Below, in pieces: positions 24,958 through 33,826 of a stretch of DNA of 64,000 nt (positions are counted from its first letter, which is position 1; each line of letters begins with the position of its first letter). A program made the position numbers and the translations under genes. The stretch spans positions 186,001 through 250,000 of the forward strand of contig CAJTPZ010000001.1 in the NCBI GenBank assembly GCA_910578395.1, in the 5' to 3' direction. The notes under the pieces are model-generated. The model saw only the letters and a program-made list of their open reading frames with translations, had not been told where the DNA came from and did no database searches. Source of the DNA: an uncultured Muribaculaceae bacterium (GTDB taxonomy: Bacteria; Bacteroidota; Bacteroidia; Bacteroidales; Muribaculaceae).

Positions 24958-27540
24958 TTATCCGCAGCGTGAGGAGCCACAGGAAGTACATATCAAACAG
25001 CCCTCCTGATAGACGAGTGTCTCATGCCCGCAATTAGGACACTTCTGCCCATTGGCTTTCATGCCATTAGGAACATATTTTTTCAATGCACGTTCCACGC
25101 CCGTTTTCCAACTGTTGATAGACTGGCTATCCAATTCGAGTCCACGCACAAGCTTTATCACCTGATCTATCGGCATACCATAGCGCAGGACACCTGATAT
25201 CAGTTTAGCATAATTCCAATATTCAGGATTAAACTTTTCCGAAAGCCCCTCGATAGTAGTCTTATAGCCCCGCTTGTTGACAAACTGAAAATCATATCGT
25301 TTCGTACCATTCTCATCCATTGCCTTGATGATCTTGCCATGGGACACCGACTTAGGACAGAAAATGCCGTCCTCGTCGTCAGTAAGACCTGTGAATATCT
25401 CATATGGACGGCCATTCAGCAAGCCTACAAATGCAATCCACTTTTCGCGATTGTTCTGGAAACGCACTACATCAGCCTCCAGTTCCATCGGGCGTTTCAT
25501 CTGGTGCGACTCGTCTATATCAGGCATCTGCGACCCTTTGTTTTTACTCTTGTTCTCAAGCGATATAAGCACTCCTGAACGAGATCCGTCGCGATACACC
25601 GTACACCCCTTGCACCCCGAGCGCCACGCCTCGACATACAACTGCCCGACAAGCTCCTCCGACACATCGGCCGGCAAATTTATCGTCACCGAAATAGAAT
25701 GGTCGACCCATCGCTGTATGCGTCCCTGCATTCTCACTTTCTCCAGCCAGTCGACATCATTTGCCGTAGCACCTGCATAAGGCGATTTCGCCACTATACT
25801 ATCAAGTTCCTCGCGGGTATAGGTCTGTAGAGGCTCAATGCCCACAGCATTCATCCAATCAATAAATTTTGGATGATATACAGTATATTCCTCGAATGCA
25901 TCACCACTCTCATCAACAAAATCAACCCTGACATCCTCATCGCTGGGATTGATTTTGCGACGACGTTTGTAAACCGGCATAAACACCGGCTCAATACCTG
26001 AGGTCGTGCGAGTCATAAGCGAAGTGGTACCCGTCGGAGCGATTGTAAGACATGCTATATTACGACGCCCTACACGCTTCATCTTCTCATACATCTGTGG
26101 ATCCTCTGCCGCCATACGGAGAATAAACGGATTATTCTTTTCCCTCTCCGCATCGAAAATCTCAAATGCGCCGCGCTGCTCTGCAAGCTCCACCGACGAT
26201 TCATAAGCCGCCAAAGCAAGACGACGATGCACATCCTCAGAGAAGTCAGTCGCCTCCTTAGATCCATATTGCAGTCCAAGAGCCGCAAGCATGTCACCTT
26301 CGGCCGTTATTCCTACACCCGTGCGACGTCCCTGAAGAGTCTTGTCACGTATTTTCTCCCAAAGATGACGCTCGACACTCTTCACCTCATCGGTTTCCGG
26401 GTCCTCGTCGATCTTGGCAATAATTTTCTCGATCTTCTCCATTTCAAGATCGATAATATCGTCCATTATGCGCTGTGCCTTACCTACGTGCTTTCTAAAA
26501 AGCTCATAGTCAAACTCGGCATCGGGCTTAAACGGATTTACCACATAGGAATACAGATTTATAGCCAAAAGACGGCAACTGTCATAGGGACAAAGAGGAA
26601 TTTCACCACAAGGATTGGTTGAAATGGTGCGGAATCCAAGATCGGCATAACAGTCAGGAACCGACTCCCTCAGAATGGTATCCCAGAAAAGCACGCCCGG
26701 CTCAGCCGACTTCCATGCATTATGTATAATCTTTTGCCAAAGTATTTTAGCATCAACATTCTTCTCCACCAACGCATCGCCGGCAGCCGCATCAACAGGA
26801 TATCGTTGCATATATCCATTATCCGCCTCATCTGTGGCGGCACGCATAAAGTCATCATCAATTCTCACCGACACATTGGCACCAGTCACCTTTCCCTCTG
26901 TCATTTTTGCATCGATAAACGACTCACTGTCGGGATGCTTTATCGAAACAGACAACATAAGAGCTCCACGTCGGCCATCCTGCGCGACTTCACGCGTAGA
27001 ATTACTATAACGCTCCATAAATGGCACAAGTCCGGTCGAAGTAAGGGCCGAATTCTTAACCGGTGTTCCCTTCGGCCGTATGTGTGACAGATCATGCCCG
27101 ACACCTCCACGCCGCTTCATCAGCTGCACCTGCTCCTCATCAATACGCATGATACCTCCATAGGAATCAGGACAACCGTCGAGGCCGATCACAAAGCAAT
27201 TGCTCAGTGATCCAACCTGAAAATTATTTCCGATACCCGACATAGGACTTCCCTGCGGGACTATATAACGGAAATCCCTGAGATATCCGAAAATCTCATC
27301 CTGCGACATTCCGTCGGGATACTTAGCCTCAATACGAGCCAGCTCACCTGCTATACGGCGATGCATGTCATCGGGGGTCAGCTCATAGAAATTGCCGAAC
27401 GAATCCTTCAGAGCATACTTGCTTGCCCATACTTTAGCAGCAAGCTCATCACCTCCAAAATAATTCTTTGCCGCCTCAAAGACTTGTGTGTGATTATAAA
27501 TCCCGTCACCTGTCTTTGTGACATTTTCGTGGTATTCCAT
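24958..27540 (-). CDS. nrdJ: Adenosylcobalamin-dependent (class II) ribonucleoside-diphosphate reductase
   Basis: 860 residues. Reduces ribonucleotides using a B12-derived thiyl radical. Conserved pieces are VGSLSNCFVIG (first redox Cys), STNPCGEIPLCP (Asn-Cys-Glu active site), CLTIAPTGTTSLM (substrate phosphate loop), and a C-terminal zinc-ribbon with CPNCGHETL and CTSCGSSRCG. ATG at 27540 (MEYHENVTKTGDGIYN) is the family-like start; the frame is open much further, but that extension runs antisense through the tRNA-Gln gene. It needs vitamin B12, for which an uptake operon lies at 37-41.5 kb. Confidence 0.95.
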   Translation of the reverse strand: MEYHENVTKTGDGIYNHTQVFEAAKNYFGGDELAAKVWASKYALKDSFGNFYELTPDDMHRRIAGELARIEAKYPDGMSQDEIFGYLRDFRYIVPQGSPMSGIGNNFQVGSLSNCFVIGLDGCPDSYGGIMRIDEEQVQLMKRRGGVGHDLSHIRPKGTPVKNSALTSTGLVPFMERYSNSTREVAQDGRRGALMLSVSIKHPDSESFIDAKMTEGKVTGANVSVRIDDDFMRAATDEADNGYMQRYPVDAAAGDALVEKNVDAKILWQKIIHNAWKSAEPGVLFWDTILRESVPDCYADLGFRTISTNPCGEIPLCPYDSCRLLAINLYSYVVNPFKPDAEFDYELFRKHVGKAQRIMDDIIDLEMEKIEKIIAKIDEDPETDEVKSVERHLWEKIRDKTLQGRRTGVGITAEGDMLAALGLQYGSKEATDFSEDVHRRLALAAYESSVELAEQRGAFEIFDAEREKNNPFILRMAAEDPQMYEKMKRVGRRNIACLTIAPTGTTSLMTRTTSGIEPVFMPVYKRRRKINPSDEDVRVDFVDESGDAFEEYTVYHPKFIDWMNAVGIEPLQTYTREELDSIVAKSPYAGATANDVDWLEKVRMQGRIQRWVDHSISVTINLPADVSEELVGQLYVEAWRSGCKGCTVYRDGSRSGVLISLENKSKNKGSQMPDIDESHQMKRPMELEADVVRFQNNREKWIAFVGLLNGRPYEIFTGLTDDEDGIFCPKSVSHGKIIKAMDENGTKRYDFQFVNKRGYKTTIEGLSEKFNPEYWNYAKLISGVLRYGMPIDQVIKLVRGLELDSQSINSWKTGVERALKKYVPNGMKANGQKCPNCGHETLVYQEGCLICTSCGSSRCG

Positions 27541-27592
27541 TTTTGAAGTGTTTTTTTTATAGCGCGAATGTCGGCAAAAGTCAGACCATATC

Positions 27593-27600
27593 CAAAAATA
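27593..27600 (-). promoter_or_regulatory. Possible nrdJ -7 element
   Basis: Minus-strand TATTTTTG (27600-27593) fits TAnnTTTG, about 50 bases before the ATG. No TTG is found at either 11-13 or 19-20 bases upstream, so support is weak. Confidence 0.35.
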
Positions 27601-27647
27601 CTTTTTTACATTTTCATACATATTGTTGAAAAAAAGCATACGAAAGT

Positions 27648-27679
27648 ATTGCCAGTTTTCATTACAATAATTAGCTTTG
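27648..27679 (+). promoter_or_regulatory. tRNA-Gln promoter
   Basis: ATTG (27648-27651), 20 bases, TAGCTTTG (27672-27679), about 55 bases before the tRNA. Confidence 0.6.
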
Positions 27680-27735
27680 CAGCCGTGGAAACCATCGCGA
27701 CCCACTATAACGCGCAAAAGGTCCACTTTCAGGAT

Positions 27736-27806
27736 TGTCTTATGGTGTAATGGTAGCACTGCAGTTTTTGGTTCTGCCTGTCTTGGTTCGAATCCAGGTA
27801 AGACAA
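27736..27806 (+). tRNA. tRNA-Gln (anticodon TTG)
   Basis: Acceptor TGTCTTA (27736-27742) pairs with TAAGACA (27799-27805). D stem GTGT/GCAC, anticodon stem GCAG/CTGC with loop TTTTGGT giving anticodon TTG, and T arm CTTGG-TTCGAAT-CCAGG. Discriminator A at 27806; CCA is not encoded. The fifth anticodon-stem pair is T-T. Confidence 0.95.
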
Positions 27807-27813
27807 CACAAAT

Positions 27814-27849
27814 AAAATCTCCGGGCATTAATTAGTCCGGAGATTTTTA
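27814..27849 (+). terminator. Intrinsic terminator after tRNA-Gln
   Basis: AAATCTCCGG (27815-27824) and CCGGAGATTT (27837-27846) form a perfect ten-pair stem followed by T-rich sequence. Confidence 0.85.
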
Positions 27850-28082
27850 TTTAATTACGGTATATATTATTCAAAAAAATATCCGGATGAAACGAATGGA
27901 GTAGCCGACGCACGGTATTGTGGTTTGCGGTCACCTGAGAAGGTTATGCGTTATGCTCATGTACACGATCCAAGGCGTGCCCACTGCTTTGTCGGCCGCC
28001 GCCTATACGGCCATTAACACCTGTTTCAGTCAAAAGATTTGCGTCGCCGCCAACCCCGGTCGCTACACCCGGATAAGCTCTT
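27850..28082. other. Unexplained intergenic region, GC-rich in its right half
   Basis: About 230 bases between the tRNA-Gln terminator and the stop of the DIP1984 gene. The stretch from about 27940 to 28075 is GC-rich compared with other spacers here. Short overlapping frames exist on both strands, but none resembles a known protein, and no tRNA or terminator is visible. Confidence 0.4.
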
Positions 28083-28541
28083 TTATTCTTGCACCAGCTC
28101 TGTCGTCCATCCCAGGCCCTGAATTCTAAGATCCAGTTCTCGCAAGCGTGCCGCACTTCTGTCATAAATACGACGGAATTCATTTACATCAACCATCCGA
28201 ACATATTTTATCTCGTTACGGTTGTAGCGGTCTTCTCTTTCCGTTATATAACTAAGTCCGTCGTTAAGGGTGCGCACTCTCATAGCAAGAGTATCACGTT
28301 CGGCAAGAAGCGAGGTAATGCTCCGACCATCAATCTTGGTAACTGTGTTTGTTATATTTATGAGATAAATCAATCTTTGCAACTCTATAAGCGTCTTATC
28401 GAGCTCGTCAATCACGTCCTGCGGTGTCTCGGCAGGTTCGTCACCCTCCTGCACCTTGATGCAGTCTTTAAGACGCACCTTAAGCTGCTGTATCTTCTCC
28501 ATCAGTGCGGAGCGACGGCTCAATGCCTCTGCAAGTTTCAT
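28083..28541 (-). CDS. DIP1984-family protein
   Basis: 152 residues, largely helical and charged, starting MKLAEALSRRSALMEKIQQL. Conserved features of the DIP1984 family (once labelled septicolysin-like) are VQEGDEPAETPQ, LINITNT, the Asn-Glu-Ile-Lys segment in RYNRNEIKYV, and the C-terminus RELDLRIQGLGWTTEL. The biochemical function of the family is not known to me. No operon partner is obvious: the next gene upstream on this strand is 140 bases away. Confidence 0.85.
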   Translation of the reverse strand: MKLAEALSRRSALMEKIQQLKVRLKDCIKVQEGDEPAETPQDVIDELDKTLIELQRLIYLINITNTVTKIDGRSITSLLAERDTLAMRVRTLNDGLSYITEREDRYNRNEIKYVRMVDVNEFRRIYDRSAARLRELDLRIQGLGWTTELVQE

Positions 28542-28681
28542 ATCTATTTGATTTTGTTGTTCGACCTTTGGTGACTGCTCCGTGAAAACATGATCGATCC
28601 CGAAGAGCCAAGCCTCTTTTCGATGAACAACACAGTTCTCTCCAAAATGGTTTTCACACGCGTCACAGTAATGCGGCAGTA

Positions 28682-29101
28682 TTAATCATCGGATGATTCT
28701 TCCAACTGACGCACCAGAAGACTGTTTAGTTCCGTCTGATCCACTTCCCCAAACCAACGGGCAAGCTGCCTACGGGCTTTGGCACGGATCTCAGGCGTAA
28801 TACTGTTCCATACCGTCTTAAGCACCCACACAACAGCCGCCATATCATCGGTCCAGCCGATGACCGGCAAAGCATCGGGAATAAGATCCACAGGGAGAAT
28901 AAAGTACCCTATCACGCAATATATCCGGAATTTATCAGCTTTAGGTGTATTCGGATCAATCGCGACATAGTAAAGCAACAGAACAGCATAAATCAACTCC
29001 ATGCCGGCCTTTCTTGCCACAGCCGAGATTTTATTCCACATTGCTTCGGGTGAAAAGTATTTATGATATACTGAATAATCAAAGAGTTTCTTACCGATCA
29101 T
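28682..29101 (-). CDS. YkvA/DUF1232 membrane protein
   Basis: 139 residues. The DUF1232 core is VIGYFILPVDLIPDALPVIG followed by WTDDMAAVVWVLKTVW, with two membrane-associated segments (about 36-48 and 65-90). The family occurs widely; no biochemical function can be assigned. The N-terminal half and the acidic tail LEESSDD are not diagnostic. Confidence 0.85.
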   Translation of the reverse strand: MIGKKLFDYSVYHKYFSPEAMWNKISAVARKAGMELIYAVLLLYYVAIDPNTPKADKFRIYCVIGYFILPVDLIPDALPVIGWTDDMAAVVWVLKTVWNSITPEIRAKARRQLARWFGEVDQTELNSLLVRQLEESSDD

Positions 29102-29247
29102 AGATACAGGTTCTGTAAAATAGCATTATGATGCAAATAAAGCATTTTCACATAATAACCCGAATTAAATCTTCTTAATAATCCGAAAACAAAAAATCAC
29201 ATCACAATGGCCAATTAAGACGGTCAATCTGCTGAAAGGAGATTTAT

Positions 29248-29278
29248 TTTGTAGGGTCTGACAAAAAATTTAAATTTG
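29248..29278 (+). promoter_or_regulatory. Promoter of the fumarase operon
   Basis: TTTG (29248-29251), 19 bases, TAAATTTG (29271-29278). Transcription near 29285 leaves a leader of about 68 bases before the ATG at 29353. Confidence 0.65.
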
Positions 29279-29352
29279 TAGCAATAAGAACAGAGAACCT
29301 TTTGCAGGCTCACAAAACCAAAGATTACAAACGTTCATTCTTCATAACTGAC

Positions 29353-31005
29353 ATGGCCACAAAACCGTTTCACTACCAGGAGATGTTTCCTCTGGGTCCC
29401 GACAAAACCGAATACTATCTTCTCACTCCCGATTATGTTTCGGTAGAGAAGTGCGGCGACCGCGAAATACTCAATATCGCACCCGAGGCACTGACAGTGC
29501 TTGCCAAACAGGCGACCCACGACAATGCATTCATGCTCCGTCGCGAGCATAATGAAATGGTCGCCAAGATCCTCCACGATCCCGAGGCAAGCAACAACGA
29601 CCGCTACGTAGCACTCACAATGCTGCGTAATGCCGAAATTTCAGCAAAAGGCGAGCTTCCGTTCTGCCAGGATACAGGCACAGCCATCTGCATCGGTAAA
29701 AAAGGACAGAACGTCTATACCGGTAGACACGATGAAGAATACATCTCGGCCGGTGTCTACCAGACCTACACCGAGTGCAACCTGCGCTACTCGCAGAACG
29801 CACCTCTCAACATGTATGACGAGGTTAACACCGGATGCAACCTGCCTGCACAGATCGACCTATATGCCACTGACGGCGACGAATACAAATTTGTGTTTGT
29901 AGCAAAAGGAGGCGGCTCGGCCAACAAAACATATCTCTATCAGGAAACAAAGGCTATAATCAACCCCAAGACTCTCGTTCCTTTCCTTGTGGAAAAGATG
30001 AAGTCGCTCGGCACCGCCGCATGTCCACCCTACCATATCGCATTTGTAATCGGCGGCACCTCTGCCGAGGTAAACCTCGCGACCGTAAAGAAGGCTTCGA
30101 TCAAATACTACGACGAGCTTCCCACCAAGGGCAACGAATACGGCCACGCATTCCGCGATATCGAGCTTGAGAAAGAGCTTCTTGAAGCAGCCCACAATAT
30201 AGGTCTGGGCGCACAGTTCGGCGGCAAATACTTCGCTCACGACATAAGAGTGATCCGTCTTCCGCGCCACGGCGCTTCATGCCCCATCGGCATGGGCGTG
30301 AGCTGCTCGGCCGACCGTAATGTGAAAGCCAAAATCAACCGTCACGGTCTCTGGATAGAAAAACTTGACAGCAATCCCGGTGAACTGATACCTGAGGATA
30401 TGCGCAACCAAGGCGAAGGGGATGTAGTGAGAATCGACCTTGACCGTCCGATGGACGAGATACTGAAGACTCTCAGCCAGTATCCAGTGGCAACCCGCCT
30501 GTCGCTCAACGGCACCATAATCGTCGGTCGCGACATAGCGCACGCCAAAATCAAAGAGCGCCTCGACAATGGCGAACCCATGCCCCAGTATCTTAAAGAC
30601 CACCCCATATACTATGCCGGCCCAGCCAAAACACCGGCAGGCATGGCATCAGGATCTTTCGGCCCGACAACGGCAGGACGCATGGACCCCTATGTGGATC
30701 TATTCCAGGATCATGGCGGCTCTATGATCATGATTGCCAAAGGCAACCGCAGCCAGCAAGTCACCGACGCATGCAAAAAACACGGAGGTTTCTATCTTGG
30801 CTCAATAGGCGGTCCGGCGGCAATCCTGGCCCATGACTCTATCAAAAGCGTAGAACTGCTTGAATACCCAGAACTGGGAATGGAGGCTATCTGGAAAATC
30901 AAAGTTGAAAACTTCCCGGCATTCATCCTTGTTGATGATAAAGGAAATGACTTTTTCAAGGAAATCTCCGCTAAATGCGCAGCTTGTCCGATAGCAAAGA
31001 AATAA
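29353..31005 (+). CDS. fum: Class I fumarate hydratase (iron-sulfur)
   Basis: Interconverts fumarate and malate; in anaerobic Bacteroidales this feeds the reductive branch to succinate. 550 residues from ATG at 29353 (MATKPFHYQEMFPLG). Cluster and active-site segments are LPFCQDTGTAI, MYDEVNTGCNLPAQI, HGASCPIGMGVSCSADRN and GPTTAGRMDPYVDLFQ. The heterodimer-type alpha and beta parts are joined in one chain, as in FumA/FumB. The stop and the next start share a base (TAATG), so it heads a coupled operon with GT2, pyrC, a kinase and gldE. Confidence 0.94.
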   Translation: MATKPFHYQEMFPLGPDKTEYYLLTPDYVSVEKCGDREILNIAPEALTVLAKQATHDNAFMLRREHNEMVAKILHDPEASNNDRYVALTMLRNAEISAKGELPFCQDTGTAICIGKKGQNVYTGRHDEEYISAGVYQTYTECNLRYSQNAPLNMYDEVNTGCNLPAQIDLYATDGDEYKFVFVAKGGGSANKTYLYQETKAIINPKTLVPFLVEKMKSLGTAACPPYHIAFVIGGTSAEVNLATVKKASIKYYDELPTKGNEYGHAFRDIELEKELLEAAHNIGLGAQFGGKYFAHDIRVIRLPRHGASCPIGMGVSCSADRNVKAKINRHGLWIEKLDSNPGELIPEDMRNQGEGDVVRIDLDRPMDEILKTLSQYPVATRLSLNGTIIVGRDIAHAKIKERLDNGEPMPQYLKDHPIYYAGPAKTPAGMASGSFGPTTAGRMDPYVDLFQDHGGSMIMIAKGNRSQQVTDACKKHGGFYLGSIGGPAAILAHDSIKSVELLEYPELGMEAIWKIKVENFPAFILVDDKGNDFFKEISAKCAACPIAKK

Positions 31006-31814
31006 TGCCCGAACATCCTGAAAAAATGATAGACCGCACGTCGGTCACGCTGCCAGAAAAAGGCAGTGTGGCCGACAGTGTCGTTATCATCCCCACCTAC
31101 AACGAGCGCGAAAACATCGCAGCAATCATCGATGCCGTACAGGCACTACCCGTTCCCTTTGACATAATCATTGTCGACGACGCAAGCCCTGACGGCACAG
31201 CTGCAATTGTACGCGAGAAACAAGCTCAATATCCCGACCGCATATATCTCCATGAACGCAGCGGGAAACTCGGCCTCGGCACCGCCTACATAGAGGGATT
31301 CCGCATAGCGCTCAAAAATCCATCCCACAAATACATTTTTGAGATGGACGCGGATTTTTCGCACAATCCTTCCGATCTGACCAGACTGCGTGAAGTGTGT
31401 GCCGACGGCGATGCCGACATGGCGGTAGGTTCACGTTATGTCTCCGGAGTCAATGTTGTGAACTGGCCTATGGGACGAGTGCTCATGTCATATTTTGCAT
31501 CAAAATACGTGCGGGCGATCACAGGGCTTAAAATTCACGACACCACTGCCGGATTTGTGTGCTACCGGCGCGAAGTGCTTGAGACTATACCTCTCGATTC
31601 AATACGCTTCAAGGGATATGCCTTCCAGATAGAAATGAAGCTCACAGCCAAAAACTGCGGCTTCAAGATTCAGGAAGTTCCGATAATCTTCGTCAACCGC
31701 ATACTCGGTACAAGCAAAATGAGCAGCAGTATTTTCGGCGAAGCCATGCTTGGAGTCATAAGGCTGCGGCTCGACTCGCTATTCCGCAAATTCCCACAGA
31801 AAAAACAATCATAG
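31005..31814 (+). CDS. Glycosyltransferase family 2, polyprenol-phosphate mannosyltransferase-like
   Basis: 269 residues from ATG at 31005, overlapping the fumarase stop by one base. The N-terminal GT-A fold shows VVIIPTYNERENI, VDDASPDGT and the metal-binding region MDADFSHNPSD; GSRYVSGVNVVNWPMGR follows. This pattern matches dolichol/polyprenol monophosphomannose synthase (DPM1-like). No C-terminal membrane helices are visible, so it is probably a peripheral enzyme transferring a sugar to a lipid carrier. An in-frame start 30 bases upstream is possible. Confidence 0.85.
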   Translation: MPEHPEKMIDRTSVTLPEKGSVADSVVIIPTYNERENIAAIIDAVQALPVPFDIIIVDDASPDGTAAIVREKQAQYPDRIYLHERSGKLGLGTAYIEGFRIALKNPSHKYIFEMDADFSHNPSDLTRLREVCADGDADMAVGSRYVSGVNVVNWPMGRVLMSYFASKYVRAITGLKIHDTTAGFVCYRREVLETIPLDSIRFKGYAFQIEMKLTAKNCGFKIQEVPIIFVNRILGTSKMSSSIFGEAMLGVIRLRLDSLFRKFPQKKQS

Positions 31815-33190
31815 TGGACAGGCAACACACACTTTTCACAGGATGCCGCATCGTTGATGCCGATATCGACATAGCCCGCGGATGGATTCTCGTAACAGAC
31901 GGTCTGATAACCGGTCTCGGCTACGGCGATCCCAACAGCGACATTGTTGCCCTTGCCGATACCGTGACTGATGCCACCGGTCTGATCGCAATGCCCGGAG
32001 TCATCGACACTCATGTGCATTTCCGCGAACCGGGGCTTACAAAAAAAGCCACAATCGCATCGGAGAGCCGTGCGGCGGCAGCCGGAGGTGTCACCACTTT
32101 CTTTGACATGCCAAACACTATCCCGCCAACGACCACCACCGAGGCCTGGGAGGACAAAATGAAGCGTGCAAAAGAAACATCGCTTGTAAATTATGCTTTT
32201 TTTGTTGCCGCGACACCAAGCAACATCGACTGGCTCGCCTCAACAGACTTCACCGACCGTCCAGGCGTGAAACTGTTTATGGGTTCAACTACCGGAGCCT
32301 CGGCAGCTACCACAGGCCAATGGCTTGACGACCTCTTCAGCAGAGTCAAGGCCTTAATAGCTGTACATGCCGAAGATGACAGCATCATAGCCTACAAACA
32401 ACAGGAGGCAATAGAAAAATATGGTTTTGCCGACAACGTGCCTGTAGATGCGCATCCTGCGATACGCAGCCGCCAGGCCTGCGTAGAGTCGACCAAACTC
32501 ATAATCTCGACCGCTCTGAGGCACAACCACCGTCTTCACGTCTGCCACATCTCCACTGCCGACGAACTGGAGTTCTTTTCATCAGGCACCGACGTATCGC
32601 AGAAAACCATCACAGCAGAGACATGCCCGCAATACGTCACTTTCGACTCCCGTGACTACAGCAGCCGTGGAACACGTGTCAAATGCAATCCTTCGATAAA
32701 AGACACTACCGACCGCGAAGCTCTTGAAGCAGCCCTCGCAACAGGAAAAATCGACACTATAGCCACAGACCACGCTCCCCACCTCCTCTCTGACAAAACA
32801 GGAGGAGCGCTCAAAGCCGCATCAGGTATGCCAGGAGTCCAGTTTGCGCTTCCGATAATGCTTGAAAAAACTCTTAGCGCCAAACTCACACTTCAGAGTG
32901 TGTCAAGACTAATGTCGGGCAATCCTGCAAAAATATTCGGAATCGACCGCCGAGGTTTCATCAGAAACGGCTATCATGCCGACATTGTGTTTGTAAAAGC
33001 ACTCGACCGCCCTCACACAATAACAGACTCCGATGTGAAGAGCTCCTGCGGATGGACTCCATACTCAGGAATAGAGCTCAGCTACGCTGTCGCGTCAACA
33101 TGGGTCAACGGCGTGTGTGTATATGCAGAAAACACATTCCAGGAATTAAAAACCAGGGCTGCAATGCCAGTAAAATTCAAAGGGGTCTAA
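31814..33190 (+). CDS. pyrC: Dihydroorotase
   Basis: Pyrimidine synthesis, ring closure of carbamoyl-aspartate. Zinc-binding DTHVHFREPGLTKKAT, then VKLFMGSTTG, HVCHIST and ATDHAPHL, as in class I dihydroorotases. GTG at 31814 shares one base with the preceding TAG, so translation is coupled. 458 residues, consistent with the family. Confidence 0.93.
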   Translation: MDRQHTLFTGCRIVDADIDIARGWILVTDGLITGLGYGDPNSDIVALADTVTDATGLIAMPGVIDTHVHFREPGLTKKATIASESRAAAAGGVTTFFDMPNTIPPTTTTEAWEDKMKRAKETSLVNYAFFVAATPSNIDWLASTDFTDRPGVKLFMGSTTGASAATTGQWLDDLFSRVKALIAVHAEDDSIIAYKQQEAIEKYGFADNVPVDAHPAIRSRQACVESTKLIISTALRHNHRLHVCHISTADELEFFSSGTDVSQKTITAETCPQYVTFDSRDYSSRGTRVKCNPSIKDTTDREALEAALATGKIDTIATDHAPHLLSDKTGGALKAASGMPGVQFALPIMLEKTLSAKLTLQSVSRLMSGNPAKIFGIDRRGFIRNGYHADIVFVKALDRPHTITDSDVKSSCGWTPYSGIELSYAVASTWVNGVCVYAENTFQELKTRAAMPVKFKGV

Positions 33191-33196
33191 TATCAC

Positions 33197-33826
33197 ATGA
33201 AAGAAAAATACGCCATCACCATAGGCCGACAGTTTGGCAGCGGCGGACGCGAATTTGGACGTACCCTCGCCAATGAACTCGGCATTGCCTATTATGACAA
33301 AGAGCTGTTGACCCAGGCTGCAAAAAACGCAGGTATGAGTCAGGAGTTTTTTGAGAAAAACGACGAGCGTTCGCCTTCGTTTCTCAGTGGACTGTTCTGC
33401 TTCAATATGGGAGGCTTTCCCACATTCAATTACCCTACTTCCAACTCTATAAGCGACGACACACTCTACCGCTCACAAAGCGATATCATCCGCGACCTCT
33501 ATGACCGCGGCCCATGTGTCATCGTAGGTCGCACAGCCGACTATGTGCTACGCGACCGCGAAAATGTATTCAATATCTTCGTCCACGCCCCCGAGGATGA
33601 ATGCGTGAAACGCATCCTCGCCCGCGGCGAGATCACCGACCCTTCGAAGGCACGCGACAAAGCTCGCCGCACCAACCGTCTCCGCTCTTCCTACTACAAC
33701 TTCTATACCGACAAGGAATGGGGCGACGCGGCATCATATCATATCACAATCGATTCATCACTTCTTCCGATATCACGTGCGGCAAAAATCATCGCCGACG
33801 TCATACGTGAAAAATTTGCCAACTGA
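33197..33826 (+). CDS. Cytidylate kinase-like protein (AAA/P-loop, cytidylate_kin2 family)
   Basis: 209 residues. An atypical P-loop ITIGRQFGSGGREFG starts the protein, followed by YYDKELLTQAAK and VIVGRTADYVL. The Arg-rich lid region ARRTNRLRSSYYNFYTDKEWG is typical of this CMP-kinase-like group. The true substrate is not proven for the family. It begins 6 bases after pyrC and overlaps gldE by one base. Confidence 0.85.
   Translation: MKEKYAITIGRQFGSGGREFGRTLANELGIAYYDKELLTQAAKNAGMSQEFFEKNDERSPSFLSGLFCFNMGGFPTFNYPTSNSISDDTLYRSQSDIIRDLYDRGPCVIVGRTADYVLRDRENVFNIFVHAPEDECVKRILARGEITDPSKARDKARRTNRLRSSYYNFYTDKEWGDAASYHITIDSSLLPISRAAKIIADVIREKFAN

Noticed and set aside
27541..27828. N-terminal extension of the class II ribonucleotide reductase
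   Set aside because: The extension would read antisense through tRNA-Gln and its terminator; the family N-terminus begins at 27540.
27920..28183. Short overlapping frames on both strands after tRNA-Gln
   Set aside because: No similarity to known proteins, no promoter close to either, and the minus-strand one overlaps the DIP1984 gene.
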